Assembly (NCBI RefSeq): GCF_024733555.1
Contig: NZ_JANIOF010000001.1
Span: 434,001 to 498,000 of the forward strand
Source of the DNA: Paenibacillus sp. SC116
Lineage (GTDB): Bacteria > Bacillota > Bacilli > Paenibacillales > Paenibacillaceae
Length of the DNA: 64,000 nt
Direction: 5' to 3'
Part shown: positions 1 to 8,459 of the stretch, in pieces
Numbering within the stretch: position 1 is the stretch's first letter
How the letters are laid out: every line of letters starts with the position of its first letter
Program-made: the position numbers and the translations under genes
Notes under the pieces: model-generated
The model's input: only the letters and a program-made list of their open reading frames with translations
What the model was told of the DNA's origin: nothing
The model's database searches: none

Positions 1-1
1 A

Positions 2-193
2 TTCGGAACCCCATTGCTGTGGCTGCTTATCCAAATCGTGTCTACAGTGACGGTAGTTCTTACCTTGCTTTCAATCGTGCGTGTCATTCGTAAAAGAGAA
101 GGGCAGCAACGGGGCAAGATGGAGATCATCGTTATTGGTGCGGGTATCGTATATATTCCATGGGCGTTGTACTGGCATTTGTGTTTCATTTAA
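2..193 (+). CDS. C-terminal end of a membrane protein (partial)
   Basis: An open frame enters from the left edge and stops at 191-193, giving 63 residues with no start in the window. It has two hydrophobic stretches (beginning LLWLLIQIVSTVTVVLTLL, and IIVIGAGIVYIPWALYWHL) separated by a basic segment rich in R and K (RVIRKREGQQRGK), the look of two transmembrane helices joined by a cytoplasmic loop. The family cannot be named from this piece. A C-terminal membrane tail of a serine hydrolase or a transporter are both possible. Confidence 0.55.
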   Translation, partial: FGTPLLWLLIQIVSTVTVVLTLLSIVRVIRKREGQQRGKMEIIVIGAGIVYIPWALYWHLCFI

Positions 194-214
194 TAAAATA
201 GGTGAATTAGGTAG

Positions 215-239
215 AGGCGCATCCACAACTGGAGCGCCT
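215..239 (+). terminator. weak hairpin after the membrane protein
   Basis: AGGCGC (215-220) pairs with GCGCCT (234-239) across a 13-base loop, followed by TTCTAT. The T tract is poor, so termination here is only a guess. Confidence 0.3.
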
Positions 240-335
240 TTCTATCCGTTGGATATTCATCTCGGTTACGCTCAACACGGCTTCCAAATTTTATATCGTT
301 ACTGTTAAATAGGACCCATCTGTGTTAAAAGGCGA

Positions 336-756
336 TTAAACTTCATTTTCAACCATGTTAATAAATTCATTTTTGCCTATGCTTGTGCCTGGACAACTTT
401 TAGGCAGGGAGTCCATTAATTAAACACTCTCGATGAAAAACAATGTCTACACCTTGTTCATGAAAATAACGAGTAACCGATAACGCGCTATGTAACTGTT
501 TGCCCTCCAGATGATCAAAGCCTACATCGAAATTTCCAATCATTTTGAACATGAATGGATGTTCACTATCATTTCCGTTGCAGCCTTTAGCTGATGCCGG
601 TGTAGTATTGATATTACGTCCAGTCATAACAGTGCCATCTGGAAAGATGGTAATATGTTGAGCAATATCAGACCATCCGTTGTTTTCCATGTGATAAGTT
701 CTCATTTCATCTTGTAATTGACGATGGTTATTACCATTACGAATACGATAGTGCAA
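336..756 (-). pseudogene. decayed N-acetylmuramoyl-L-alanine amidase (amidase_2/PGRP fold)
   Basis: The minus-strand frame 756-400 encodes a recognisable amidase_2-type segment ([19 protein letters not shown], then [13 protein letters not shown] and [11 protein letters not shown]) that in intact enzymes cleaves the amide between N-acetylmuramate and L-alanine. It stops at 400-402, but a neighbouring frame continues the expected C-terminus ([13 protein letters not shown], ending at 336), so a one-base frameshift lies near 402-412. Upstream, the frame runs into a stop a few codons before the TTG at 754-756, and the N-terminal zinc-ligand part is missing. The gene is therefore broken at both ends. 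Sequencing error could explain the frameshift but not the lost N-terminus. Confidence 0.7.
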
Positions 757-818
757 TTCGTATCATAATGAATAATGTTCCATTAAGAGAAGAACCCAAA
801 CTGAAAAATGTTCTCATT

Positions 819-833
819 TTATAATGATTATAA
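819..833. promoter_or_regulatory. PerR box 1 upstream of ahpC
   Basis: TTATAATGATTATAA matches the Bacillus PerR consensus TTATAATNATTATAA at every defined base. It lies just upstream of the TTGACA -35 of the ahpC promoter. Expected role: peroxide-sensing repression of ahpCF. Confidence 0.85.
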
Positions 834-838
834 ATAGC

Positions 839-867
839 TTGACAGATTGCACCCTCTAGTAAATAAT
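839..867 (+). promoter_or_regulatory. ahpC promoter (sigma-A type)
   Basis: TTGACA at 839-844 is followed after 17 bases by AATAAT at 862-867 (TAATAA is one base off). The -10 region is inside the second PerR box, so bound PerR would block RNA polymerase directly. Confidence 0.6.
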
Positions 868-878
868 AATGATTATAA
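864..878. promoter_or_regulatory. PerR box 2 overlapping the ahpC -10
   Basis: TAATAATGATTATAA differs from the PerR consensus by one base (second position). The two boxes are 45 bases apart start to start and bracket the core promoter. Confidence 0.75.
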
Positions 879-963
879 AGTAAGTTCGACTGCTGAGTTT
901 AGCATGTCATGAATTTACTCTATACCTATAAAATAAAACTATACGTCAAAGGAGATATAAAAC

Positions 964-1527
964 ATGTCACTTATCGGAACAGAAGTACTACCATTTACAG
1001 CACAAGCATTCCAAAACGGTAAATTCCTTGAAGTATCTGAGCAAAACTTCAAAGGTCAATGGAGCGTAGTTTGCTTCTATCCTGCAGACTTCACATTCGT
1101 TTGCCCAACAGAGCTTGAAGATTTGCAAAACCAATACGCAGAGTTGAAACAACTTGGCGTTGAAGTATATTCCGTATCTACAGATACTCATTTCACACAT
1201 AAAGCTTGGCATGCAAGCTCCCCAGCAATCGGTAAGGTTGAGTACATTATGATCGGCGATCCATCTCATGTGATCTCCCGCAACTTCGATGTATTGATCG
1301 AGTCCGCAGGTCTTGCAGATCGTGGAACTTTCATCATCGATCCAGAAGGCGTAATCCAAACAGTTGAAATCACTGCTGGCGGCATCGGTCGTGATGCAAG
1401 TGCGCTTATCAGCAAAATCAAAGCTGCTCAATACGTTCGCAACAACCCAGGTGAAGTTTGCCCAGCTAAATGGCAAGAAGGTAGCGAAACACTTAAGCCA
1501 AGCCTTGATCTTGTAGGCAAAATCTAA
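964..1527 (+). CDS. ahpC: alkyl hydroperoxide reductase subunit C (peroxiredoxin)
   Basis: AhpC is the typical 2-Cys peroxiredoxin that reduces H2O2, organic peroxides and peroxynitrite in the cytoplasm and is re-reduced by AhpF. The 187-residue product has the usual length. The peroxidatic cysteine is C47 in the motif [14 protein letters not shown], and the resolving cysteine is C166 in EVCPAKW. An AAAGGAGAT ribosome site lies 5 bases upstream of the ATG. ahpF starts 13 bases after the stop, so the two form an operon. Two PerR boxes flank the promoter, which predicts peroxide induction. Identification is secure. Confidence 0.97.
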   Translation: MSLIGTEVLPFTAQAFQNGKFLEVSEQNFKGQWSVVCFYPADFTFVCPTELEDLQNQYAELKQLGVEVYSVSTDTHFTHKAWHASSPAIGKVEYIMIGDPSHVISRNFDVLIESAGLADRGTFIIDPEGVIQTVEITAGGIGRDASALISKIKAAQYVRNNPGEVCPAKWQEGSETLKPSLDLVGKI

Positions 1528-1540
1528 GGTGGGACTGTAA

Positions 1541-3070
1541 ATGGCATTAGATCAAGACATCAAACAACAGCTAGCGCAGTATTTACAGCTATTAGAAGGC
1601 GATATCGTTCTAAAAGTTAGTGCTGGCGATGATGCCGCATCTTTAGAGATGATGTCTCTTATAGATGAGATTGCCAGTATGTCTACCATGATTATCGTAG
1701 AAAAAACCGAATTACCTAGAACACCAAGCTTTAGTGTAAATCGTGTTGGTGAAGAGACAGGCGTATCCTTTGCGGGTACGCCTCTCGGACACGAGTTTAC
1801 TTCTTTAGTATTGGCATTGCTTCAGGTAAGCGGAAGAGCTCCTAAAGTTGATCAAAGCGTGATTGATCAAATTAAGAGCATAGAAGGCGAGTATAAGTTT
1901 GAATCTTATATCAGCCTAAGCTGCCACAACTGTCCAGATGTGGTACAGGCATTGAACTTGATGAGTATCTTCAATCCTGGCATTTCACATACGATGATTG
2001 ATGGTGCAGTATTCAAAGAAGAGGTAGAGAGCAAGAACGTTATGGCTGTTCCAAGCGTTTACCTCAATGGCGAGTTTTTTGAGAGCGGTCGTACGACGGT
2101 TGAAGAAATTCTCGCTAAGTTGGGTACGGCTCCTGATGCATCGGAGTTTGACAATAAGGCTCCTTATGATGTTCTTGTTGTCGGCGGTGGCCCAGCTGGA
2201 GCAAGTGCAGCGATTTACGCTGCGCGCAAAGGGATCCGTACAGGTATCGTTGCAGATCGCTTTGGCGGTCAAGTGAATGATACGTTGGGCATCGAGAACT
2301 TTATTAGTGTAAAGTACACGGAAGGTCCTAAGCTCGTTGCTAGTATTGAAGAGCAAGTCAAGGAATATGGCATTGATGTAATGAAAACGCAGCGTGCTAA
2401 ACGTCTTGATAAGAGCGACTTCATCGAGATTGAGCTTGAAAACGGTGCTGTTCTCAAGAGTAAAACAGTCATTATTTCAACGGGGGCTCGTTGGCGCAAT
2501 ATTGGCGTACCTGGTGAAGCGGAGTTCAAGAACAAAGGGGTGGCTTACTGCCCACATTGTGATGGTCCTCTATTCACAGGCAAAGATGTTGCAGTTGTCG
2601 GCGGTGGTAACTCTGGTGTCGAAGCAGCGATTGATCTCGCTGGTATCGTGAAACATGTGACGGTTCTTGAGTTTGCCCCAGAGCTCAAAGCAGATTCAGT
2701 GCTTCAAGATCGTTTATACAGTTTGCCGAATGTTACGGTTCTGAAGAACGTTCAGACGAAGGAACTAACGGGAACTGATAAGCTCGATGGCGTTACGTAT
2801 ATCGATCGCGATACAGGTGAAGAGAAGCATATCGAGTTGCAAGGTGTATTTGTGCAAATCGGTCTTGTGCCAAACACAGACTGGTTAGCAGATACCGTTG
2901 AACGCACTCGTATGGGTGAAATCGTGGTTAACAGTCATGGTGCTACAAGCATTCCTGGAGTGTTTGCTGCCGGTGACTGTACGAATAGTCCATACAAGCA
3001 GATTATCATTTCAATGGGATCTGGTGCGACTGCGGCTCTAGGTGCATTCGATTACCTAATCCGTAATTAA
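1541..3070 (+). CDS. ahpF: alkyl hydroperoxide reductase subunit F (NADH:peroxiredoxin reductase)
   Basis: AhpF passes electrons from NADH through FAD and two disulfides to AhpC. The 509-residue protein has the full layout: an N-terminal thioredoxin-like double domain with the redox pair CHNC at residues 128-131, an FAD-binding motif [12 protein letters not shown] near 210-225, the thioredoxin-reductase-like redox pair CPHC at 337-340, an NAD(H) motif [12 protein letters not shown], and the C-terminal FAD-contact region [10 protein letters not shown]. It follows ahpC by 13 bases with an AAGGTGG ribosome site and shares its PerR-controlled promoter. Confidence 0.97.
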   Translation: MALDQDIKQQLAQYLQLLEGDIVLKVSAGDDAASLEMMSLIDEIASMSTMIIVEKTELPRTPSFSVNRVGEETGVSFAGTPLGHEFTSLVLALLQVSGRAPKVDQSVIDQIKSIEGEYKFESYISLSCHNCPDVVQALNLMSIFNPGISHTMIDGAVFKEEVESKNVMAVPSVYLNGEFFESGRTTVEEILAKLGTAPDASEFDNKAPYDVLVVGGGPAGASAAIYAARKGIRTGIVADRFGGQVNDTLGIENFISVKYTEGPKLVASIEEQVKEYGIDVMKTQRAKRLDKSDFIEIELENGAVLKSKTVIISTGARWRNIGVPGEAEFKNKGVAYCPHCDGPLFTGKDVAVVGGGNSGVEAAIDLAGIVKHVTVLEFAPELKADSVLQDRLYSLPNVTVLKNVQTKELTGTDKLDGVTYIDRDTGEEKHIELQGVFVQIGLVPNTDWLADTVERTRMGEIVVNSHGATSIPGVFAAGDCTNSPYKQIIISMGSGATAALGAFDYLIRN

Positions 3071-3117
3071 TCGATTATGAGATAGGAGCAAATGCTTGTT
3101 ATCTCTGAATAGATAAG

Positions 3118-3158
3118 AAAAACAGCCCTTACTTCATGCGAAGTAGGGGCTGTTTTTT
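3118..3158 (+). terminator. ahpCF terminator
   Basis: AACAGCCCTTACTTC and GAAGTAGGGGCTGTT form a stem of about 15 pairs with an ATGC loop, followed by a run of T. This is a strong intrinsic terminator. Confidence 0.88.
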
Positions 3159-3202
3159 GATCTTAGTTAAGTTTTTAAAGATGAAGTATGATCTCACAAG
3201 AG

Positions 3203-3853
3203 CTACACTATACTTTTATCCACTTCATCAAACTTTACGACAAACTTGCAAAAATGATCTCCATCTGTACGGCAGCATGTTCTCGATACATCTTCCGTAC
3301 CGAGCACACTTTTCAGCATATCTGTTTCGCAGCTACAAGCGGTCTTAAACTCTCTCGCAACCGATAGAATAGGGCAGTTATACTCCACTAATTCGTATGT
3401 GGTTTCATCAATTTGAGAATAGCCAGCCATGTAGCCTTTTTCGTTCTGAATCTTAACCATTTCAGTAACTTTTTCAGATGCAGTTTTGTTGTGCATTCTT
3501 GTATCATATTCATTCGTCAATCGTTCTTGTCTCTTATCAAAGAGACGTTGAATCGCTTCGTTCCCATACAACTCTTCAATATCGTGAAGAAACTCAAGAC
3601 TAATGCCATCATAATTTTTAGGGAAGTAAACCTCTGCCTTTTCCGATAAAGAAAACGTTTGAATCGGTCTTCCCATAGGCTGCCGTACTTCATTCGTTAT
3701 AATGAACCCGTCTTTATCCAGCACATTCAGATGTTTTCTCACAGCCATATGCGTTATATCTAAAAGTTCTGTAAGTTCATTTACAGTCAACACAACTTCT
3801 CTTTTAAGCAAAGTAAGAATTTTATCTTTCGTGCTTTTCTTTGTAATTTCCAT
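3203..3853 (-). CDS. SufR-like HTH regulator with a putative Fe-S site
   Basis: A 216-residue regulator. Residues 1-75 form a winged helix-turn-helix of the DeoR/ArsR-like type (LTVNELTELLDITHMAVRKH). The C-terminal half carries five clustered cysteine positions: YNCPIL, then TACSCE, then RTCCRTDGDHFC. SufR-family repressors hold an Fe-S cluster on similarly placed C-terminal cysteines and control Fe-S assembly genes. Here the gene is divergent from a HesB-like gene and a ferredoxin-NADP reductase, which fits. Matched inverted repeats lie in the shared upstream region. Start: ATG with GGAGGG 7 bases upstream. The ligand is inferred, and another metal or redox sensor is possible. Confidence 0.72.
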   Translation of the reverse strand: MEITKKSTKDKILTLLKREVVLTVNELTELLDITHMAVRKHLNVLDKDGFIITNEVRQPMGRPIQTFSLSEKAEVYFPKNYDGISLEFLHDIEELYGNEAIQRLFDKRQERLTNEYDTRMHNKTASEKVTEMVKIQNEKGYMAGYSQIDETTYELVEYNCPILSVAREFKTACSCETDMLKSVLGTEDVSRTCCRTDGDHFCKFVVKFDEVDKSIV

Positions 3854-3932
3854 GCAACTGTCCCTCCAATAAACAGGTGGAGTTAACTCTCATTCAAACA
3901 CCGTAGTTTTCACTCAAATTTTAATCTTATAA

Positions 3933-3950
3933 TTATACTATAAAGTATAA
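3933..3950. promoter_or_regulatory. candidate operator, inverted repeat A
   Basis: TTATACT (3933-3939) and AGTATAA (3944-3950) are perfect 7-bp inverted arms around a 4-base centre. It is 80 bases upstream of the SufR-like gene and uses the same half-site as repeat B. Confidence 0.5.
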
Positions 3951-4054
3951 AATATTGATAGATATGCGGATAGATAAGAGTAAGGTATGTTTAGGTCAAA
4001 TCATATTGATGAGCATTTAAAATGAAGTTTATTGACGAAAAGCTTAATAAAATA

Positions 4055-4081
4055 TTATACTTATAGATATAAAAAGTATAA
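4055..4081. promoter_or_regulatory. candidate operator, inverted repeat B
   Basis: TTATACTT (4055-4062) and AAGTATAA (4074-4081) are perfect 8-bp arms around 11 bases, upstream of the HesB-like gene. It shares the half-site TTATACT with repeat A at 3933, as expected for one regulator acting on both divergent units. Confidence 0.5.
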
Positions 4082-4175
4082 CTTACTTTTTGGGTAGTGG
4101 AAAGTTCCAGAACAAATTAACAATTCTATAAGTGAAACCGCAGGTACTTATAAACAGGATTGGAGTGAAATCATC

Positions 4176-4451
4176 ATGGAAATCGTAATCTCTGAAAATG
4201 CGATCCGTTCTTTCCAACACGAGTGGGCGTTAGTAGAAGGTCAGTATGTAAGAATATATGCGAAATACGTTGGTGCAAGCGATGATGCTTTCGCAATCGG
4301 CATAAATGCGAGTGCAGATCCGATTGATCCTGCTCTAGTGAAGACGATTGGCGGCTATCAATTTTTTATTGAAAATAGCGATGCATGGATGTTTAAACAT
4401 AAAATATTGAAAATAGATAGCAATGAAGAAGAGGGAGTATTTTTCCATTAA
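4176..4451 (+). CDS. HesB/IscA-like small protein (YneR/YfhF type)
   Basis: A 91-residue protein that looks like the HesB/IscA fold (VISENAIRSFQHEW at the start, then YVRIYAKYVGASDDAFAIGI). Canonical A-type Fe-S carriers have three conserved cysteines; this protein has none, as in the Bacillus HesB-like YneR/YfhF branch, so it should not carry a cluster in the usual way. It sits between the SufR-like regulator and the ferredoxin-NADP reductase. The ATG is preceded by GGAGTG at a normal distance. The role is inferred as an accessory of Fe-S or redox metabolism, and the biochemical function of this branch is not established. Confidence 0.7.
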   Translation: MEIVISENAIRSFQHEWALVEGQYVRIYAKYVGASDDAFAIGINASADPIDPALVKTIGGYQFFIENSDAWMFKHKILKIDSNEEEGVFFH

Positions 4452-4584
4452 GCTCATTTCGTGTCCGTAAGTATGTATGCTTTACTATATAGAAATTTAT
4501 ATATTTTAGTATATAAGGTATACATATTGATTACATGAAATGAAGAGATAAATATTATTGTGTTACCGTGAGAGGAGAAACATC

Positions 4585-5583
4585 ATGCAGGAGCAACAAA
4601 CAAATGAAATCGTGGATATGATCATAATTGGTGGAGGCCCGGCGGGTATGTTTGCTGGATTCTATGCAGGAATGCGCAGTGCAAGCGCGAGAATCATCGA
4701 TAGCATGCCTCAATTAGGAGGTCAGCTGGCAGCCCTGTACCCGGAAAAATATATTTATGACGTTGCAGGTTTCCCTAAAGTGACAGCTCAAGAGTTGGTA
4801 AACCGTTTGAAAGAGCAAATGAGTGCATTTCCGGTTGATATTAAACTAGAGGAGAAAGTACTGCAAGTCATTAAGGAAGATGAGCGTCTATTTAAAGTGG
4901 TTACGAATAAAGGTGAACATATTGGACGTTCTGTCATCATTGCAGGAGGAGTAGGTTCCTTTGAGCCGAGAAAGCTAGATCTTCCTGAAGCAGCTGCGTT
5001 TGAAGGAAAAGGGCTGCATTATTTCATTGGTGACTTACAGTCCTTTGCTGGACAAGACGTTGTCGTATGTGGAGGCGGAGACTCTGCTGTTGACTGGTCC
5101 CTGATGCTAGAAGGCATCGCGAAGAGCGTAACGATTATTCATCGCAGAGACAAGTTCAGAGCACATGAACATAGTGTTGAGAACTTGATGAAATCCAGCG
5201 TTAACGTAATGACTTTCATGGATGTTAAACAGCTCAGTGGCGAAGATCGCTTACATGAGCTTACGGTCGTAAACAATCGTACGGGTGAAGAAATGAGCAT
5301 TGCTTGTGATGCGTTAATCGTCAATTACGGCTTTGTTTCCTCCCTAGGCCCTGTCTCTGAATGGGGATTGGATATTGAAAAAGGTTCCATTCGTGTCGAT
5401 ACGAAAATGGAGACGAACATTCCAGGTATTTTTGCTGCAGGAGATATTACGACGTACCCTGGTAAATTGAAGCTTATTGCTGTAGGATTAGGTGAAGCAC
5501 CAACGGCGATCAACAATGCGAAAGTGTATATTGATCCAAGTGCTAAACTTTCCCCAGGTCACAGCAGCAATATGAAGTTTTAA
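4585..5583 (+). CDS. ferredoxin/flavodoxin--NADP(+) reductase, YumC type
   Basis: A 332-residue thioredoxin-reductase-like flavoprotein that moves electrons between NADPH and ferredoxin or flavodoxin in the cytoplasm. It has the FAD motif [18 protein letters not shown], the YumC signature [20 protein letters not shown], an NADP motif [16 protein letters not shown] with [13 protein letters not shown], and the C-terminal FAAGDI. It lacks the CxxC of thioredoxin reductase, which marks the YumC branch. The ATG at 4585 is chosen because GAGAGGAG precedes it. An in-frame TTG 27 bases upstream has no ribosome site. It probably shares control with the upstream HesB-like gene. Confidence 0.93.
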   Translation: MQEQQTNEIVDMIIIGGGPAGMFAGFYAGMRSASARIIDSMPQLGGQLAALYPEKYIYDVAGFPKVTAQELVNRLKEQMSAFPVDIKLEEKVLQVIKEDERLFKVVTNKGEHIGRSVIIAGGVGSFEPRKLDLPEAAAFEGKGLHYFIGDLQSFAGQDVVVCGGGDSAVDWSLMLEGIAKSVTIIHRRDKFRAHEHSVENLMKSSVNVMTFMDVKQLSGEDRLHELTVVNNRTGEEMSIACDALIVNYGFVSSLGPVSEWGLDIEKGSIRVDTKMETNIPGIFAAGDITTYPGKLKLIAVGLGEAPTAINNAKVYIDPSAKLSPGHSSNMKF

Positions 5584-5615
5584 AACATCATATTTCGTTA
5601 AATAACAGGTAATAA

Positions 5616-5642
5616 GCCCGCAAGCGAACTTGCGGGTTTTTC
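5616..5642 (+). terminator. terminator after the reductase
   Basis: CCCGCAAG-CGAA-CTTGCGGG is a perfect 8-bp stem with a tetraloop followed by TTTTTCTTT. Confidence 0.92.
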
Positions 5643-5755
5643 TTTGTGTAAAGGTATTATATCCGGTGAGAAGGAGTTAACGTAAATATCATCGAATAAT
5701 GAATGATGGCGTTATCGTTATCAAAATTTTGGTATCGTAATAAGGAGGGAATAGC

Positions 5756-5803
5756 TTGAACTATAGTGCTGCTAACAAGAAGCTCCATGCAAAGTCTATA
5801 TGA
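5756..5803 (+). CDS. possible 15-residue leader peptide
   Basis: A strong ribosome site AAGGAGGG (5742-5749) is followed at 5756 by a TTG-started frame of 15 codons, MNYSAANKKLHAKSI, ending TGA at 5801. Its last codons lie in the left arm of the perfect hairpin 5782-5830, so translation would prevent the hairpin from forming. It precedes the CD3324-like gene by about 140 bases. A leader peptide is an inference; a chance frame or a gene remnant is possible. Confidence 0.3.
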   Translation: MNYSAANKKLHAKSI

Positions 5804-5830
5804 TAATGACAGCGGTTATTTGCATGGAGC
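5782..5830 (+). promoter_or_regulatory. 12-bp perfect inverted repeat in the leader region
   Basis: GCTCCATGCAAA (5782-5793) pairs perfectly with TTTGCATGGAGC (5819-5830) across 25 bases. No T tract follows, so it is not a plain terminator. It could be an RNA switch element, a protein-binding palindrome or part of a small repeat. Confidence 0.5.
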
Positions 5831-5941
5831 CGACTAAAGAGGACCGCATGTTTTCATTGCTAACTCGTATATGGTGAGAACCGTTTATCGTATAGATTTT
5901 GCTGCCTTAAAATGATTTTGATTTTAAGGAGTCGATCATCT

Positions 5942-6208
5942 TTGAAATATACGAGTGCAGAAGCTGTTTTACCAGAACATTTATTGAAGGAAGTTCAGAA
6001 GTATATACAAGGTCAGACGTTATATATCCCTAATGCTGAAGGATCTCGCAAAAAGTGGGGCGAAAAATCAGGCAACCGAACTTACTTGGACTTGAGGAAT
6101 CGTCAAATTCAGCAGCAATTTAAAGAGGGGACAACGATTGATCAGCTTACGGAACAATTTTTTCTTTCTTATAATAGTATCAAGAAAATTGTGTACGCAA
6201 AAAAATAG
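5942..6208 (+). CDS. CD3324-like small HTH protein (Mor-like)
   Basis: An 88-residue protein starting at the TTG with AAGGAG 10 bases upstream; an earlier in-frame ATG at 5912 has no ribosome site. Features are YTSAEAVLPEHLLKEVQKYI, the stretch GQTLYIPNAEGSRKKWG and a C-terminal helix-turn-helix-like segment IDQLTEQFFLSYNSIKKIVY. This matches the small CD3324/Mor-like DNA-binding proteins common in Firmicutes. The target is unknown. The long leader with hairpin suggests it is itself regulated after transcription begins. Confidence 0.7.
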   Translation: MKYTSAEAVLPEHLLKEVQKYIQGQTLYIPNAEGSRKKWGEKSGNRTYLDLRNRQIQQQFKEGTTIDQLTEQFFLSYNSIKKIVYAKK

Positions 6209-6392
6209 CGAAACGATAAGGTTTGTGGGAGTAAGCCCGCAAGCCTTTTTTCTATGTGCAAACATGATTAGGAATGATTTTATATATATAGGTGGAGAAG
6301 CATTCAATCTATTATGAAATGACAACTGAATCGAACATCATAGGACTATGAAAGCGCAATGAAGTGAATGAAAATCGAAAGCAGGGATACGC

Positions 6393-7868
6393 ATGGATCA
6401 TATTTTCCAAATAAACAACGATGTGAATTTCGAGGAAGCAACCATACTGGAGCTACAGAATGCCATGAATAGAGGTGAGATTACCTCCAGAGAACTCGTC
6501 ATGTATTACATGTACCGCATAGCCATCTATGATCAGGATGGGCCGATGATTAACGCTGTTATGGAAATCAATCCAGATGCGATATTTATTGCAGAGGGGT
6601 TAGATCGAGAAAGAAAACAAACAGGAGCAAGGGGACCATTACACGGTGTTCCTGTATTGCTGAAAGGAAACATTGAAACGAATGACAAGATGAATACATG
6701 TGCTGGCGCATTAGCATTGCAGCATCATGTAAGTTCTAATGATGCATTCTTGGTTCAACAGCTAAGGCAAGCTGGCGCTATTATTTTGGGAAAAGCAAAC
6801 CTGACCGAGTGGGCCAATGGGATGTCATCCACGATGTGGGCGGGATACAGTTCAGTAGGAGGTCAAACCCAAAATCCATATGGTGATCATTTTCCTGGTG
6901 GATCGAGTACAGGTTCTGCCGCATCCGTTGCAGCTAACTTCACTACAGTATCAGTGGGGACAGAGACGTCTGCCTCCATTTTAAGCCCAGCTGTCAATCA
7001 AGCTATCTTTGGGATTAAACCGACCGTAGGCTTAATAAGCCGTTCGGGCGTTATTCCATGGTCGTATTCGCAGGATACAGCGGGACCAATGGCAAGAAAT
7101 GTGACGGATGCAGCGATTGTACTAAGTATTCTTGTAGGGAAAGATGAACAAGATCCAGCCACTTGGAAGCAAGAACGACCTAACTTAGATTACACGGCTT
7201 TCTTAGATAAAGAGGGATTAAGAAATACAACCATAGGTGTATTCAGGAATGCTGCATCTAACCATTTCCGTGATAGTGGCGAATATGACGAACAATTATT
7301 TAATGATGTTGTATCTGCACTGCAAACGTGTGGAGCCACGATAATTGAAAATGTTGAAATTCCGACTTTCCATAATGAATGGACGTACAACAAAATGCAG
7401 TGTGAATTCAAGCATGCGATGGAGAACTATTTGCAAAGCCTACCAGCTCATCTTCCTGTTCACACATTAGATGAGTTAATAGAATGGAACGAACAGCATG
7501 TTGATCAGGCATTAAAATATGGACAGGACAAGCTAAAGTTTCGTTCGCAGATAATCCATCCATTAAAAAATCCTAAGTACCTACTAGAGTCCATCAATGA
7601 CTTATATGATTCACAAAATAGAGGGATCGATTATGCTTTGCAAAAATATCGATTAGACGCAATATTATTTCCAGCTTATGTGGGTGCGGATATTAGTGCG
7701 AAAGCAGGTTACCCTTCCATAGCGGTACCTGCTGGATTCCAAGCGAATGGTAGGCCGTTCGGTGTTACCTTTGCAGGGACAGCCTTTAGCGAACCGACAC
7801 TCATTCGTATCGCTTATGCCTTCGAACAAGCGACGAAACATAGAAAAATGCCCGATTTAAAGCGTTAG
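6393..7868 (+). CDS. amidase signature family hydrolase
   Basis: A 491-residue amidase of the Ser-cisSer-Lys family, which hydrolyses amides. The triad can be read as K91 (PVLLKGNIET), cis-Ser S171 (FPGGSSTGSAASVAANF) and nucleophile S195 (VGTETSASILSPA). Flanking motifs LHGVPVLLKG and SYSQDTAGPMARNVTDAA are typical. The substrate loop has ETSAS where GatA has DTGGS, so it is not a GatCAB subunit and its substrate is unknown. No signal peptide is seen. It stands alone between a CD3324-like gene and a PadR unit. Confidence 0.88.
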   Translation: MDHIFQINNDVNFEEATILELQNAMNRGEITSRELVMYYMYRIAIYDQDGPMINAVMEINPDAIFIAEGLDRERKQTGARGPLHGVPVLLKGNIETNDKMNTCAGALALQHHVSSNDAFLVQQLRQAGAIILGKANLTEWANGMSSTMWAGYSSVGGQTQNPYGDHFPGGSSTGSAASVAANFTTVSVGTETSASILSPAVNQAIFGIKPTVGLISRSGVIPWSYSQDTAGPMARNVTDAAIVLSILVGKDEQDPATWKQERPNLDYTAFLDKEGLRNTTIGVFRNAASNHFRDSGEYDEQLFNDVVSALQTCGATIIENVEIPTFHNEWTYNKMQCEFKHAMENYLQSLPAHLPVHTLDELIEWNEQHVDQALKYGQDKLKFRSQIIHPLKNPKYLLESINDLYDSQNRGIDYALQKYRLDAILFPAYVGADISAKAGYPSIAVPAGFQANGRPFGVTFAGTAFSEPTLIRIAYAFEQATKHRKMPDLKR

Positions 7869-8066
7869 GAATCGTACAAGCGAAGTTGATAACATCCACA
7901 AAATAGATAGGATTATATGAAATGTTTAAGTTCCTCTTCCGCAGGCGCGTAGGGGAGCTTTTTGCTGTTCCTGGAACTTCAACCTCCAGCCTTAGTGCTC
8001 GATTAACTAATCCATCTAAAAATGATTCAAGTTTCTTCAACAAAGTATTATAATTAAAATACTACC

Positions 8067-8095
8067 TTGACAGTCACAGTACTATATCGTATTAT
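8067..8095 (+). promoter_or_regulatory. promoter of the padR unit
   Basis: TTGACA (8067-8072), 17-base spacer, TATTAT (8090-8095). The spacer holds AGTACTATATCGTATTAT, resembling PadR-type operators (paired AGTA/TACT half-sites), so autorepression is plausible. Confidence 0.65.
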
Positions 8096-8115
8096 GCAAA
8101 TAAGGAGGTGGTTGA

Positions 8116-8445
8116 ATGAGTGAGAAGAAAATCACATCCGACCTGCTGCGCGGACATACAGATACGATGATTTTACGGCTCTTGTCAGAAGCTGACCGCT
8201 ATGGCTATGAGATTGTCAAACTGATTGCCGAGCGCTCGAGTGGTGAGTATGAATTAAAGGAAGCCACGATGTATTCCAGTGTCCGTCGGCTTGAGGCAGA
8301 TGGCGATATTGAATGGTATTGGGGCGATGAATCGCAGGGCGGACGGCGCAAATATTTTAGGATTACCGAAAAGGGCAAGGTTACATACTCGCGCAATAAA
8401 AGCAATTGGGAGTATGCCAAGCACGTGTTAGAAAACTTATTATAA
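8116..8445 (+). CDS. PadR family transcriptional regulator
   Basis: A 109-residue PadR protein of the short type: winged helix ILRLLSEADRYGYEIVKLI, then the family signature ATMYSSVRRLEADGDIEWYWGDESQGGRRKYFRITEKG and one C-terminal helix. These repressors usually control an adjacent membrane or transporter gene and release DNA when bound by a small toxic compound. Here the next genes are a pentapeptide protein (14 bases on) and a truncated ABC ATPase, so the transporter half of the usual unit is missing. The ATG is preceded by AAGGAGG. Confidence 0.92.
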   Translation: MSEKKITSDLLRGHTDTMILRLLSEADRYGYEIVKLIAERSSGEYELKEATMYSSVRRLEADGDIEWYWGDESQGGRRKYFRITEKGKVTYSRNKSNWEYAKHVLENLL

Positions 8446-8459
8446 GGGGATTTGATGCG

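Noticed and set aside
988..1476. 162-codon minus-strand frame opposite ahpC
   Set aside because: Fully antisense to a strongly conserved gene, no ribosome site, Cys-rich translation without any motif.
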